Source: Hysterangium stoloniferum
Taxonomy: Eukaryota; Basidiomycota; Agaricomycetes; Hysterangiales; Hysterangiaceae
NCBI GenBank assembly: GCA_015178975.1
Contig: WHVD01000207.1
Location: 1 to 64,000 of the forward strand
DNA: 64,000 nt
Reading direction: 5' to 3'
The position numbers and the translations under genes are program-made. Numbering within the stretch: position 1 is the stretch's first letter; each line of letters starts with the position of its first letter. A model generated the notes under the pieces. The model was given only the letters and a program-made list of their open reading frames with translations. It searched no databases and had not been told where the DNA came from. This document shows positions 1-11,564 of the stretch, piece by piece.

Positions 1-156
1 TATTTATGCTCGCATTCGTAGACTAAACCCCTAGCGACAGATAATAAAAATGAAACAGTGTTCTGATCGGAAAATTATCTACCCTCTCTTTACCCCCTGA
101 GACACGGCGGTAGACCGCTCCGTGCCAAGTCCGCCACCAGGTCCGCTCCCGTTACA
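1..156 (-). repeat. 3' LTR of the Gypsy element, cut by the window edge
   Basis: It matches 8480-8635 except for one C missing from a C run. On the minus strand it starts TGTAACGG at 156, directly after the polypurine tract. The rest of the LTR lies beyond the left edge. Confidence 0.95.
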
Positions 157-169
157 CCCGCCCTCCCAC
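157..169 (-). promoter_or_regulatory. polypurine tract of the Gypsy element
   Basis: On the minus strand GTGGGAGGGCGGG abuts the TG of the 3' LTR. This is the expected place for the plus-strand DNA primer in an LTR retrotransposon. Confidence 0.85.
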
Positions 170-202
170 GCTGCAACGCAGTGTGCCATTAACAGGGCTG
201 GT

Positions 203-1288
203 TTAGCCATGCAATTCCCTCACCCCCTGCTCCAGCTCGTCTAAGTCGTCACTCACGTAATCACCATCGAGGTCCATCTCCTCCTCGTGGCCATGACCAA
301 TCTGTTGCGTCAATGCATGTGGTCCGTCCTTCTTGATCACCTGAGATTGTGCTGACGCCCTTACACACCCCTCCGTGGCCTGCAGCTGACTTAAGACTGG
401 CGCCCCTTCACAGGCCGAGTTTCGAGGCCGCGCACTGAAGATGATGCCATTGGTCCGGAAATACCCTGCTGCCGCCTCCTTCTTTGGGCGACGTATAGCA
501 CTTGAGGCCTGTAGTGATGGTAGGCTCCCAGGTAACTCCCGCCGTGGAGACAACCTGTCTATCAGCGACGCAGATTGTTGTCTCTCCCTCCAGGCACGGG
601 TCCGTTCCCTTACACGAGGGTTGAATGTTGATTTGGGTTGCGGTATGTTATTCCTCTGCTGTGCTTCGAGGAGTTGACGCTGCATAGTCTCGAACTGCTC
701 CATACGCAAGTCCCATGCCACTTGGACACCTCGAAGAGCACTATCGCGAACGGCAGCCATTGTAGTCGTCAAGAACTCGGTGGATACTTGCGTTGGATAA
801 TCCTGAGCATCCATAGTGGGTGATTCTTGCACAGCGATTGGGACCGCTGAGCCAACATAAATAGAAGGTAAGTCCTCAGCGCTTGATTTGCAAGACACTC
901 CCTGATGACACTCCGAGCTCAAAGACATCTTGGCGATTTCGATGCGATTCGAGAGCCGCCCTTGGCCCCTGGGCAATGATCGAACGCTTGTAACACCTAG
1001 TGCCTCCAGGTAAGCCTTCAATGAATGAACATGCTGAAGAGCTTGATATGGCAACCAGGTAGTTTCTCCCGTGTTCCACAAAACCTCAAAGAAGGCCTCG
1101 AGACCCTTTCCTGAATGAGCAAGAATCTTCTCGACTGCCCACTCACGAGGCTGACTACCAAAACCAGGAATCTGCCTCAACTGCCTCCCTGGGAAAAGAC
1201 GATCGTCATTCGGAATGTGTATCCGAAGCAACGAGGCCATGAAAACTTGGTTAATACCCTGTTGCTTGAGCTCCCGTGACAGTTCCAA
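203..1288 (-). pseudogene. Gypsy pol C-terminal part with chromodomain-like segment
   Basis: This 361-codon open stretch is the tail of the broken polyprotein. Near its start it contains EWAVEKILAHSGKG followed by FFEVLWNTGETTWLPY, the pattern of a chromodomain at the end of chromoviral integrases, which directs insertion to particular chromatin. The remainder is charged and Ser/Arg/Gln-rich and ends in an acidic stretch (EEEMDLDGDYVSDDLDEL). The Met at 1288 is internal to the former polyprotein, so it is not a genuine start. Frameshifts in 1289-1512 separate it from the integrase core. Family logic supports the chromodomain call; no profile search was possible. Confidence 0.75.
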
Positions 1289-1710
1289 CTGGTATGTCGC
1301 TCCTGGCTCCAGTACCCGGCTAATCCTAAATGGTCCTATATATTTGGCAGCAGTTTACGCGCCCGATTTTTTGGTAAACGTAAGTTCTTCGTGGATAAAT
1401 AAACTAAATCATTGACGTTAAATACCGCAGACCTCCGGTGTCGATTTGCCTGACGCGTCTGCTTTAACCCTAGCAGTCAGTATCTCATCGTGAGCATTCA
1501 TGATTGCCAGCTTCATCCGTTCTGCAAATTCAAGCACACCTGGATACTTCGTATTGTTGTCCCAGAGCAGTGCCGTGGCAGCCGACCATAATTCAAAAAA
1601 AATGGTGAGAATCCAGTTGTTTCCGATGTAGCGTTATTCATCGCAAACTCAATAGCTGACAGTTTCGACACCCAATCTTTCTGGTTTGGTGCTACACATT
1701 GCCTAAGCAT
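1289..1710 (-). pseudogene. Gypsy integrase C-terminal linker, frameshifted
   Basis: The frame at 1513-1710 begins MLRQCVAPNQKDWV and continues LSAIEFAMNNATSETTGFSP and NYGRLPR, the usual continuation of a Ty3/Gypsy integrase just after its catalytic Glu. The preceding integrase frame ends at 1703 in a shifted register, and the break falls near ACAACAAATG. From 1512 down to 1289 the integrase C-terminal barrel can be followed only in pieces in changing frames (for example NAHDEILTARVK). Confidence 0.75.
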
Positions 1711-2572
1711 TTGTTGTCATCGTCCGATTCGCACGTTCGGTAGCGCCATCTGTTTGGGGGTGGTATGATGAAGACATCCGCAGTTCGACTCCTATCAGTC
1801 GATGAAGCTCCCTCCAAAAGATACTTGTAAATAATGAATCTCGATCGCTAACAATTTTGTCGGGCAGCCCATGCAACTTGTAAACATGGTCGAAGATCAC
1901 CTCAGCCATTTGAATAGCAGTATAGTTGCTGCGCACCGGTACCAAATGGACCATGCAGGTTAAGTGGTCAATAATAACGCAGATGCTATCGAACTCTCCA
2001 AGGCGATTCCTAGACGTTGGCAAGGGTCCTACAAAATCAATCCCAATTGCCTCCCACGGCTGTGATGGCACTTCCATTGAGCGAAGGTGTCCCTGCGGTT
2101 TCTGTGTTTCAGATTTCGATGTGGCACACACACTGCATGACTTGCAAAATAATTCGACATCCTTGGTTAATGATGGCCACCACACATTGGTTCGCAAATA
2201 TGTAGCAGTTTTCCTGGCCCCTAGATGCGCCAAGATGGAATGTGCATGCGAGATAACAATTTCCCGCACTCGTCGATTCCCAATGGTAATATCAGGGATG
2301 CAAAGTAGCTTGACGCCCTCCAGATTGAAAAACAGAAACCCATCCTGCGACGTAAAGCCCTTATACTCCTGCGGCGTTGCCCATATCCTCGAGAAGAAAA
2401 CGTCTGCTCCATACTGTCGTCGTAAAGCTTCTGGGATGTCCAATCCATCATGGCCCTCCAATGGGATTTCTGCTAGTAGAAAATCCGGAGGCAACTCAGG
2501 TAACGCACCCTCCATTGTCTCTCGTGAAACATGCCGTTCAACATAATGTTGATGACCAGATGTATTTGGCAT
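1703..2572 (-). pseudogene. Gypsy integrase (zinc finger and DDE core)
   Basis: The 289-codon stretch holds the H2C2 zinc finger (HAHSILAHLG ... CKSCSVC) and the DDE core: first Asp in GIDFVGPLP, second Asp in VSDRDSLF, Glu in TDGATERANRT. All three catalytic residues are present. It is separated from the RNase H frame at ~2573-2580 by a frameshift at an A5 run and from its own C terminus at ~1706. Integrase inserts the cDNA into the genome. The first Met at 2572 is simply the first Met after the frameshift. Confidence 0.9.
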
Positions 2573-3894
2573 GTTTTTCTCCTCGCTCCTTGTGATGGAT
2601 GCTCCAGGGGCGATCCAGGTGACTTACTATGATCACTGTGTATCTTTTCGGTCATCTCTCCTGATCGTTCATTACGTCCTTTCCTTCTTGCTCCCAGCCC
2701 TGCGAGTGTTGCATATGACGGACGCGTTTGGGTAGCCAACCTTCTTGACTGTCTTGGTGCTTCCTCCAGTGCTACCGCTGCAGACCCTGTATACAGTGGT
2801 GTTGACACACTGTTGAAGGCAGGAACCCCTGAAACGTAGTGCATCCCCCGTGTATCCTCTTCCATCCCTGGAATGTCAGTTACGTACTCGGATTCAGCCC
2901 TAATGGTGCCCAATGGCTCATCGCTATAGATTCTAGATAAAGCATCGGCAAATGTGTTCGACTTTCCAGGGATATATAGAATCTCGAAGTGGAATTCGTT
3001 TAGCAGATCCAGCCACCTTGTCTGCCTCGGGGACAAGTTCTTCTGTGTAAGTATATATTCTATCCCTTTATGGTCAGTACAGATTCGAAATTTTACCCCC
3101 AACAGTTGTGACCGGAATCTTTTCAATGACTCCACGATAGCCAACAACTCCTGTTCGTGGACAGGGTAGTTCTGTTGTGCCGAATTGAATTTCCCTGACC
3201 AGAATGACACGATTGCGGCAGTGCAAAGATCTTCCCCTTGACTGAGAATGCCACTCGCACCTGTTAAAGAAGCATCTGTTACCAAATTAATGGTTTGATG
3301 ACCTCGTGAGTAGTCCAATGCAATTCTATAACTGTCACGATGGGCCTGAACAATCCGCTTGACGTCTTCAAAGGCACGCTGCTCTGTTGCACCCCAATGC
3401 CACTGCCTATTTACTCCTGTCTGCGCTGCTAAAATAGCCATTGGGATTCGAACTCCCTCACAGTTGTTAGCGAGATATCCCACTGCCCCCAAAAATCCCG
3501 CCAGGAGTTGCTTATTTGTCGGAATCTTCCAGTTGCTCACTGTATCAACTTTATGTGGGTCCATTTTTATACCTTTATTGTTAATCACATGCCCTAAAAC
3601 TGGTAACTCCGAAGCAAACAGGTGCATCTTGTTGACAGCGAGGTATAACTTTTCCCGACGGAGCACTGTAAACACAGTGCGTAGATGCTTGACATGATCA
3701 CTGATGGAATCCGAGTAGACGACAATATCATCCAAATATACATCCATGAAGACGCCAATGTATGGCGCAAATATGTGGTTCATCAATGTCTGGTAAGTCG
3801 ACGGACCATTGCAATCCCCTATTTGTAACGTCAGGCTTTCCATAGTGCCATCAGGAGAGGTGAACAATGTCCGGTGGACATGCTCGGGAACCAC
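2473..3894 (-). pseudogene. Gypsy reverse transcriptase (C half) and RNase H
   Basis: It begins immediately after an in-frame TGA (3893-3895) and carries the RT active site MDVYLDDIVVYSD, followed by the thumb/connection (LGHVINNKGIKMDPHK, FLGAVGYLANN). RNase H has TDASLTGASG, EQELLAIVESLK, TDHKGIEYIL and FADALSR, so its acidic residues are all present. The stop replaces a position that is normally Arg in the motif DAYEQIR; TGA for CGA would be a CpG transition. Its last ~30 codons overlap the integrase frame because of the frameshift near 2575. Confidence 0.9.
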
Positions 3895-6822
3895 TCAGAT
3901 CTGCTCGTAGGCATCCTTCCCATCTATCAAACTCCGATACTTATGACGCACAACATTTCGTAGAATAGCTTCGATATCTGGCAAGGGGGTCGCCAGCTTA
4001 TATGTGTTAGCATTCTGCTCACGCTTATCCACTACGGTGCGTATTCGCAATGTTCCATCCGCTTTTGGAGGTTTAGGAATAATGAGCATAGGACATGCGT
4101 TCGTTCCCGTGGCTACCCTCCACCTCCCATTTTTGATATACACGGTTTTCTTTTCATGCCATAGATCTCTCATTGCTTCGGGACATTTGGATGGTCTCCA
4201 TGAGTAAGCCTTGGCGTCATCAATTATTGGAATGGTATGATTAACAGCCCTTAATGGAGGCAGTGCTGTTGATGCAGTGTCTGGGTCCAGGTCAGCCGCC
4301 TCAGCACGTAAATCTGCCCTTAACCTCTCTAACTCATCGTCAAAAATTTCAGCTACCGCAGAACAGAGAGTCTCGATGGTGTCTCCTTCCATGGGAAGTG
4401 GCTGCGCTGACCCAATGTTGACCCTTGTTGGATTCAACCCCATCATAACTTGATGTTGAAATATGAAAGGGGTCCCTAATATCAAGTCATACGAATCAAG
4501 GTTAGCAACATCGAAACGCCGAGTGCACTTTATGTTCTGATATGAAACCTCAGCAGTAGCTGAATAATTAATTTTTGACCGTGATCCGTGAACAGCCAAC
4601 TGGATAGTAAGTGGTTTTACTAGTGGATCCTTGACTACTTGCAGCTGATCGACTAACATCGTCGACATGAAGTCTGCAAGTGATCCACTATCGATCAGGG
4701 CTTTCACCGGTCGTTCATTGATGAATGCCTCAATGACCACAGGTTTCGGTAAGCAACGAGTAAAGTCTTTTGGTTGCATTGAGGTACGCTGGACCATTTC
4801 CACCCCGTCATTTTGTAACTGCCTCTTCTTCCTATGTACTAACACCTTTTTCGTAGGCATATGAGCGGCATTGACAAACACAACTGCCCCTGATAAGTCC
4901 TCTGTGACTTCTCCCCTGGCCACAATGTGTGGCACGGTCCATTCATCCTGTTGGAGATGGTCCTTCGTAACCAGGTACGTTACTGATAACTCCCGGTCAC
5001 GAATCCGATACGACCCTGCCGTGAATCGGATGATAAATCGCTGTCGCTCCACCCCATTTAAATCCGTCAAGATGCCTGTCTTATAATAGACTCGAAAACG
5101 AATCTCCAACAACTTACACATTGCCTCCTGGCAGTGTCGTCGAAAAGCTGGCATATCTTCGGTGAACCCAGGTATGTGTTCTTCATATACGGCTTGTATT
5201 TTATCCTCTATGGCTTCGTCAACCCTGAACACAGACCATGGCATAAACAATGGCAAGTCAGTATTGGACTCATCCCAAATCCGCAACCCAGACTCTTCTG
5301 TATGGACCTGAAACCGAGCTTCAGGGGAAATTCCTTCCTGCAAAGCCTCTTCTGGCGTGAAGTACTCTTTCAAAGCGGCCAGGAGGTACTGTCCTGGAGT
5401 GGGCCTGTTTTCTCTCATTGGTTCGTCATCCTCCAAAAACTCTTCTCGATCTGTCCCGCCCTCCATTAAAATAGCTGTACTAGCCATTTGAGCGATTGTC
5501 CAGTCCCCACTTAGGAGGGCCTGTTTTGATATCGCCATATACAAGTGGGGACGGAGGTGATCTACTATTTCATATGTCCAGTGATAAGGATCAAATATCA
5601 CCTTAAACCGCTCGGTGTGACGCATCCCGGCATCAATGGACTCAACATTTGAAAAATACAGGCAACACTGATGTTGTATCAGAGTTGCAACAGCAATTCG
5701 GTCGGCACAGTTATTGGTAAGTCTTTTCCCAGACCATTCGAAGTTACTTAAGATACTTTGCTCCACGCGATACCCAGGTTCCCTACATTCTACCTTTCCA
5801 ATATGCAGGTGAGGCCCGGGTAAGACGTTATCTTTGATCACAAAATCTGCCGTTGTCAAGGACACTTCAAATCGTGTCCTTGGATTTTGCCCCTCCGCGA
5901 TGGCAGTATCCGGCCCAAAATATTCAGTAATTGATTTTTGTAACCAAGATGCGTAAATCTGCTCATGCAAACTATTAAACTCCTGTTGGTCTTCCGTGTT
6001 TCTCAACACAAAGGAGGCCATGTGTAGTGGAATCTCAGCACGCTCCTTTTTCTTTTCCAAATCTGTGAGTCGTTTAACTCTGACAGATCCAGCTGATATC
6101 ACAGTACCCTTCTTGGGCGCCGAAAGGAATTTTCCTTGAGGACAATTGCGGGATTCATGACCCTCCTTCTTGCAGTTAAAGCATCGTCCTTCTGCTCGAA
6201 GTTGATTCATTTCTGTACGACTCAATTTCAAGCGATGTACTTTAGTGGTGTTTTCGAACCCGGAAGATGTCGATGGATGAGTTCTTCTTCCCTTTTCATC
6301 AGCTTGTCCCACTATCTGATTGGCTTGGTCAGTCTTTCGTATCCATCCTCGGTTCGACTTGACAACTGAGATTTCCCTTCGTCCTTTGTCTATCTTACGA
6401 AACTCTTGGGCTGCTTCGAATCGAGTTGCCGTCTTGATGAGTCTCTTCCATGACGTATTGTCAGGGTTTAACCCCTTGTCTAGCCATTTTTCCTTAAGGT
6501 AATTGTACGCACCATCCCATACAATCTGCTTAAGTTGACGCTCCTGGATGTCAGGAAACCGAATCGCATTATGCTCAACATCTTGAGCGAAATCCCGAAA
6601 GCACCTTCCATCCTGTCGGGAAGTGGTCAATCGCTTACGCAACTGCAACTTGTAATCTGCCGGAAAACAATAGTCGAATAGACCATCGTACACAGCCTTT
6701 AACGTCCACTTCCTCTTGCTCAGGGCCACATGTTTCATATAGAAGGAACTAGCCTTGCCATCCAGGAAGTAAATGATGAGCTTAACCGCCCATTTACGAT
6801 CTAACCCATTAATTTCTGCCAC
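3895..6822 (-). pseudogene. Gypsy gag C half, zinc knuckle, protease and RT N half
   Basis: This 975-codon open stretch begins with a capsid-like region (NGLDRKWAVKLIIYFLDGKA). It has a CCHC knuckle CFNCKKEGHESRNC at residues ~211-225, an aspartic protease site ALIDSGSLADFMS at ~710, and RT N-terminal motifs (IIPKPPKADGTLRIRTVVDK). Between knuckle and protease lie ~430 residues with a repeated pattern, EYFGPDTAIAEGQNPRTRF and EYFTPEEALQEGISPEARF, with a weaker third copy. The codon at 6822 is GTG and is not a true start; the frame joins the upstream gag after a frameshift within ~6805-6825. It ends at the TGA at 3893-3895. Confidence 0.9.
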
Positions 6823-8228
6823 AGATCATAGGCGTAGATGAAGGCTTCAAGTACATCAATTTCAGCTACGCCGTTATATATAACAGCCTGCTTCGTTTTA
6901 ACTCCAGCTAACAATTTTTTAGTCCGTTTAGCATCAGCCTTCGACCTTTTTCGCTTTTCATGTCTTATGCGATTAGAGCTTGGTGAGGTTTTCTTTCCAC
7001 CCTTCTTTTTTTCTGTTTCAGAATTGCTTTCCGTAGAATCTTCTGATCCCGATCCTGAATCAGGTGCGTCTATGCTCCTACTGATTTCCGAATCAGTGGA
7101 TATACTGCTGGCTGAATCATCTGATCCATCACTACTAGATGGACTGCTGGAGTCGGATGGTGGTCCGAACTTTCCTTGCCCTCCCACTGCAAAGTACCCG
7201 CCATCAGGCACTTGGGAGGGTTCTCGTACATACTGGTTCGTCACATTCTTATCCATCTGCTTTCTCAGCAGCTGACGATTTCGCTTCTTGCTCTCCCCGC
7301 TAGTGTTCAAACTCGGGGAAGCCTTAGTAGGTTTCTTTAAGGGACGTTCACCCTCCATTCTCTCCTTTCCTTTAGGGGACTGGGTTGACGACTTATTTTT
7401 AGATCCATCTGCGTTTGCAGGTTCTAACCTAGAGGAGGATGCTTCGGTTGGAAGGGGTTCATTTTCGTCTACCTCAATGACAATGGCGCTTAGATTTAGG
7501 GAGACATGGGGAAAAGTAACTGGACTCTCCAACCCTCTAATCATTCTCCTGGCTTTAGGTAACGTCCATGTTTCTGGTAGCGGCCCCAACTGATCTTCAT
7601 CAGACTCCGAACAATCGGACCATCTAAACTGATCAGCCTGGCTGCGCTCCCGTGCCATAGCCTTGGACGCTCCCTCCTGCCTTTCATTGTCATCGCAACT
7701 ACTCTCCATTTCAAACCACTCTGGAAAAAAGAGCGACTTTGCAGGGATGAGAGGCATCTCCTTTCGCCGCCTCCTCCGGAAGGTCTTTCGAGGGGCGGCC
7801 AGCTCTTCAGGATACAATAGGCTATACTGGTATGTCCAGTTCTGAAGAGTAACCGGAGTACGGAGGTCTTCATCAATAAGGGGAAAAAGCTCTCTCTCTC
7901 CCCCGCTTTCAGACGATTCATTCGAGGCTTCATTACTGGGAGCATGGTCGTTTCCACCAGCCGGGGCCATCGAGGAATCGGAGGTTATTGCCGCTACCTC
8001 TTCCATCTCGGCATCACAGTCCATCCTTCCCTCTCCCCCCTGAGACGTAGGGAGGATTGGTTCGGGGCCCGTGGCATTCTGAGGCGAAGAAGTACTACTC
8101 ACCGTTGCTACGTCCGGAACGTTCAACTCATCTACTACCCCCGATTGTCGAACAATTCTCTTGCTCCACACGGGGATTGCGCTTCGGACTGTGCCTCGGC
8201 GAGTAACGGGTTGATTTATATCAGACAT
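6801..8228 (-). pseudogene. Gypsy gag, N-terminal part
   Basis: ATG at 8228 (MSDINQPVTRRG) is the first start after the right LTR, as expected for gag. The 475 codons are mostly low-complexity: acidic, Ser-rich and Lys-rich tracts (SSSPSSSDGSDDSASS near the middle, then KKKGGKKTSPSS). It ends YNGVAEIDVLEAFIYAYDLW, typical of the start of a Gypsy capsid domain that continues in the next frame at 6822. Either a programmed shift or a mutation separates the two; three other unrelated frameshifts make mutation or sequencing error more likely. Confidence 0.8.
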
Positions 8229-8295
8229 TATGACGGTATTGGTAGGTTTTTTGGTTTGGTAGTGTGCACACGTGTTCTTGTGAAAACCTAGTGGG

Positions 8296-8635
8296 TGATC
8301 AGTCCACTAGTAGAAAATATAAAAGAATACGAAATTGAAGACAAAATACTCAAAAAGTGTAAGGTTCGGCTTTAAAGATAGCATAATCCTTCGGTTTGAG
8401 CTTCTTACGAAGAGGAACGAGCAGAGTAGGAATAGGCTCCAATTTGAAATAACTACTGTAGCTAATGGGTGGTTTCCCTATTTATGCTCGCATTCGTAGA
8501 CTAAACCCCCTAGCGACAGATAATAAAAATGAAACAGTGTTCTGATCGGAAAATTATCTACCCTCTCTTTACCCCCTGAGACACGGCGGTAGACCGCTCC
8601 GTGCCAAGTCCGCCACCAGGTCCGCTCCCGTTACA
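8296..8635 (-). repeat. 5' LTR of the Gypsy element (left boundary uncertain)
   Basis: The right edge is fixed at 8635 by identity to the other LTR. The other edge lies between 8229 and ~8310; I chose TGATCA at 8296 because the minus strand would then end in CA. No convincing primer-binding site starting TGG is visible. A near-perfect 23-bp palindrome (CTAGTGG...CCACTAG) spans the proposed edge. Confidence 0.7.
8479..8488 (-). promoter_or_regulatory. probable TATA box in the LTR
   Basis: The minus strand reads GCATAAATAGGG inside the LTR, about 150 nt from its 5' edge and ~250 nt before the gag ATG. It is conserved at position 1-8 of the other LTR. Confidence 0.5.
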
Positions 8636-8742
8636 TGGTCACACCTTGGTTCCTTATGTGTCCACATGGTCCCATTGTTATTTTGATCCAAATATAGTTA
8701 TGGTGTTATCCAATATGTACTCCTCTTCACATGGGAATCCTG

Positions 8743-9249
8743 TTATCTGAGTCCTAAGAAGCTGCAGAGGCATGTGAACTTAGAGGGGTCAAGGGCTTTG
8801 GTGAAAACATCAGAGAGATTGTCCATGGTATGAATGTAGTGGAGAGTAAAATCGCCCACATGAACACATTCATAAAGAAAATAATATGTGATATTGATGT
8901 ACTTGACATGAGAGTGTAGTAATGGATCTTCAGATAAATTGATAGCAGCATTGTTACCACAAAAGATAGTTGTAGATCCAGTACAAGGAAAATAAATGCT
9001 GGTAAGGAGGGCATGAAGCCAAGTGCCTTCCTTGATGGCTTTGAAAGCAGCAACATATTCAGCCTCACAAGAGGAAGTGGTGACAGTTTTTTGTTTCTTT
9101 GTAGCCCAAGAGATGATGCCAGAGCCTAAGGTAAACATGTACCCATTAACACTGTGATGGGACTCACATTTAGAGGAAGTAGCAAGAGAGGTTGGTCTCA
9201 TACCTTTGAGGAGGCCATTATTGAACATATCACAGATGGCTTGATACAT
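8743..9249 (-). pseudogene. Copia RNase H fragment
   Basis: The 168 codons match the end of Ty1/Copia pol: SWATKKQKTVTTSSCEAEYV, IFCGNNAAINLSEDPLLHSH and TMDNLSDVFTKALDPSK. In the motif usually written CDNQAAI the catalytic Asp is replaced by Gly (CGNNAAI). Upstream RT is absent and the left side abuts the Gypsy insertion at 8636, so this is an inactive relic. CpG is depleted. Confidence 0.85.
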
Positions 9250-9257
9250 AGTTCACA

Positions 9258-9442
9258 TGTTGGAATAATGGATTATGTGAGCATGCACAATGTGCTACAC
9301 CAGTTAAGCCACCCCATTGTTGTTAGCTTGTCCCATTGTTTTATTGTTCTTTTGTTCCACTTTTATGTTGTGTCACAAAATCTATTGTTCCTTTTAGTTA
9401 AATAGAGCAGCTACATGATTGTATCTACATGCGTTTGCAACA
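9258..9442 (+). repeat. possible short Copia-type solo LTR
   Basis: A 185-bp stretch begins TGTTGGAATAATGG and ends TTGCAACA, in the style of a Copia LTR. The flanks TCACA and GAGTT do not match, so no target duplication supports the call. It may be related to the neighbouring RNase H fragment. Confidence 0.3.
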
Positions 9443-10028
9443 GAGTTGGCAAACTTCTTGCTTACCTGCGATCCCCTGCCTGTAATTCTAACATCACATA
9501 CCCAAGGGAGCAGTGCCATGTGTCAAGTGTAAGTGTTCAATACACAAGTAAGACATGTTTAGCTTGAGCCAAATGGATAAATAAAGAGTAAAGGTTCTTT
9601 TGTGGAAGTAGGTTGCCTCTGGTGATGACTGCACCAGATGACTTCACACTAAGCCAACAGGAAGTGTCATCAAAGTGTGAAATGGCATTTAAAGAGGATT
9701 TTATACTACAATGAGCCAGATGACTGGGGTCTGATCAAGGAAGCAAAGGGTGAAATGGATCATAAGAAGTCAATGACAAGGTGGGGAGACTAAATGTAAA
9801 ATACTAAACAATACTAAAAAGGTTTGAGGTGGCAAGTGAGATGTGTACAGGAAGATGGTGATGGGAAAATGATGGAATGGAAAGCTCGAGGGTCAAACTA
9901 TAATGAAAAACAAGTGTCAGGGGCACTGCAAGCAGTGTTACTGTGAGCAGGGTACCAATAGTAGGACAATGAAGGGTTACAAGACTGAAAACAGCTTGTG
10001 GGGGTCCAAAATGACAGGGATCCTAACA
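9443..10028 (-). repeat. decayed LTR family F copy, reverse orientation
   Basis: The right edge, GGATCCTAACA at 10018-10028, is the reverse complement of the family F start TGTTAGGATCC. Reading leftward on the minus strand it follows the family F copy at 25779 (the segments around CTGCAG, CATCATTTTCCC and GCCACCTCA). The left limit is unclear. No gene is visible in 9443-9700. Confidence 0.6.
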
Positions 10029-10246
10029 AGAGGCCACAATACTAAAAGATACCAACTGAACATGGGACCAAGTTCCAATGACATCCAATGTGGCTTGACT
10101 TTACCCTGCCCTGAGTGTGAAGAGTCGAGTAATTAACCACTCAATGTGTGAGCAATATCGACTTGTAACAGTGCAATAGTGAGATCAATGTATTAAGATA
10201 GCAGTAAGTAAATGATATAGTAACCTACTACTCAAATGATAGAAGT

Positions 10247-10375
10247 AGGGTTGACCTTCAAGGTGCGATCAATGAGATGAAGTACTTATGAGTGAAGATC
10301 AACCTCTAGATGTGATCAAAGAGATGAAATACTTAAGAGTGAGGATCAAACTCAAGATGCAATTAGAGATTACTT
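10247..10375 (+). repeat. imperfect ~52-bp tandem repeat
   Basis: Roughly two and a half copies of a unit containing GATCAATGAGATGAAGTACT / GATCAAAGAGATGAAATACT. No coding potential is seen in 10029-10455. Confidence 0.6.
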
Positions 10376-10455
10376 ATAGGTAGAGAGAGAGAGTAAGAGT
10401 AGTGTCACTACTATGAGAAAGGAGTGAACGACTTGAGGGATGTGTCCTGTTAAGC

Positions 10456-11320
10456 TGTTATGACCAGAAAACCTGCTGGACCCTGGGCACTACCTTATAT
10501 GCACCCACACCCTATATGCACCAGTTATCAGTTAACTGGAATACCTACTAGGACCTGGATGATGAACCTGCCCATGTCTGACCTTTGTTGTCTCATGAAT
10601 CAGTCACTTGAATACCCACCAGGACCTGTGCACATCATACCTGTCTATCTCTGACCCTGTCCCATGCATCAGTCACTGGACCCACTCAGAAAACCCATCA
10701 GCTCTCTAACTGAGCCCCATTCCCATTATGGTCAAATGACCTGTCACATTGTGGACTCTGCTCCCACCTCATTCCCATTATGGTCTAACAACCTGTCACA
10801 TTTCAGACTCCACCCCCATTCCATTCCACTCCTAAAACCTAATTTGGTGTTTACTTATCTCATTTTATGATTACTAGTTTGGATTTCATTATTACTGGAT
10901 TTGGTATAACATACATACATTCCACAGTCCATATAGTCTGGCAGATGTTATACATACAATCCAGTCAGAAAATCAGCTTAGATTCCCCCCAGTAATCTCA
11001 GTACATTTTCTGCTCTATTCCTCTCTTTGAAACCCACTGCTAATTACCTTGTCGGAGCCCACAGGCTGCGATCTACCTATCACTCGACCTCTGACCCATC
11101 ACCACCTGACCCCCAACCTCCACAGGATTCCCACAATTGACCCTCTGACCTCTCAACCCACTACTCCTGGACTCCCTGGGATTCCTGTCTCCCTGTCTGA
11201 AATTGGACGCCATGATCTCACAAGGGCACAGCCTATATGTAAGCTGAAGCCAAGTCCTACCACCTTTCCCACAGGTTTCTCCAGAAACCCTCTGCTAAGC
11301 TCCATGTGCACTCCTCAGCA
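10456..11320 (+). repeat. LTR family G copy
   Basis: Starts TGTTATGACCAGAAAACC and ends near CTCCTCAGCA. It aligns along its length with the reverse copies at 15771-16627 and 23005-23819 (shared blocks ATGCACCCACACCCTATATG, CAGTCAGAAAATCAGC, GGCACAGCCTATA). Flanks TAAGC and TATGT do not match, so this copy has lost its target duplication or its edge has been rearranged. A Tc1 element sits 6 nt beyond its end. Confidence 0.8.
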
Positions 11321-11326
11321 TATGTA

Positions 11327-11536
11327 CAGTGGCTTCCAAAACTGTCCCAATGTTTTGGTAATTCTCAATAAATGATTTATAACCCACCAAATAAATTTTC
11401 TAAAATAGTGAGATTATTGCTACATATACCTTAGCATACTAGCTTTGATATACCCAAATATTACATAATGTAGATGGATATTGGTGTCACAGTGAATATT
11501 TAAAAATGACCAATCATTGGGACAGTTTTGCAACTG
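11327..11536 (+). repeat. left long inverted repeat of Tc1-A
   Basis: Outer end CAGTGGCTTCCAAAACTGTC, inner end CATTGGGACAGTTTTGCAAC. The arm is the reverse complement of 12711-12920 with a few differences and is itself bounded by inverted copies of the terminal motif. Confidence 0.9.
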
Positions 11537-11564
11537 CCCTTTTTGAATCAGCTATCTTGTTATT

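Larger units (their letters stand above)
1..8635 (-). mobile_element. Ty3/Gypsy LTR retrotransposon, nearly full length
   Basis: The element reads on the minus strand: 5' LTR at the right (to 8635), gag, zinc knuckle, protease, reverse transcriptase, RNase H, integrase, chromodomain-like tail, polypurine tract and 3' LTR at the left. The left LTR runs out of the window, so the target duplication cannot be tested (right flank TGGTC). The visible 156 bp of the two LTRs differ only by one C in a C run. The coding part carries one in-frame stop and at least four frameshifts, several at short A runs. CpG content is normal here, unlike the DNA to its right. PR-RT-RH-IN order places it in Ty3/Gypsy. 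Confidence 0.95.

Noticed and set aside
6801-6830. Programmed gag frameshift in the Gypsy element
   Set aside because: No clear slippery heptamer was seen, and at least three other frameshifts in the same element point to mutation or sequencing error.
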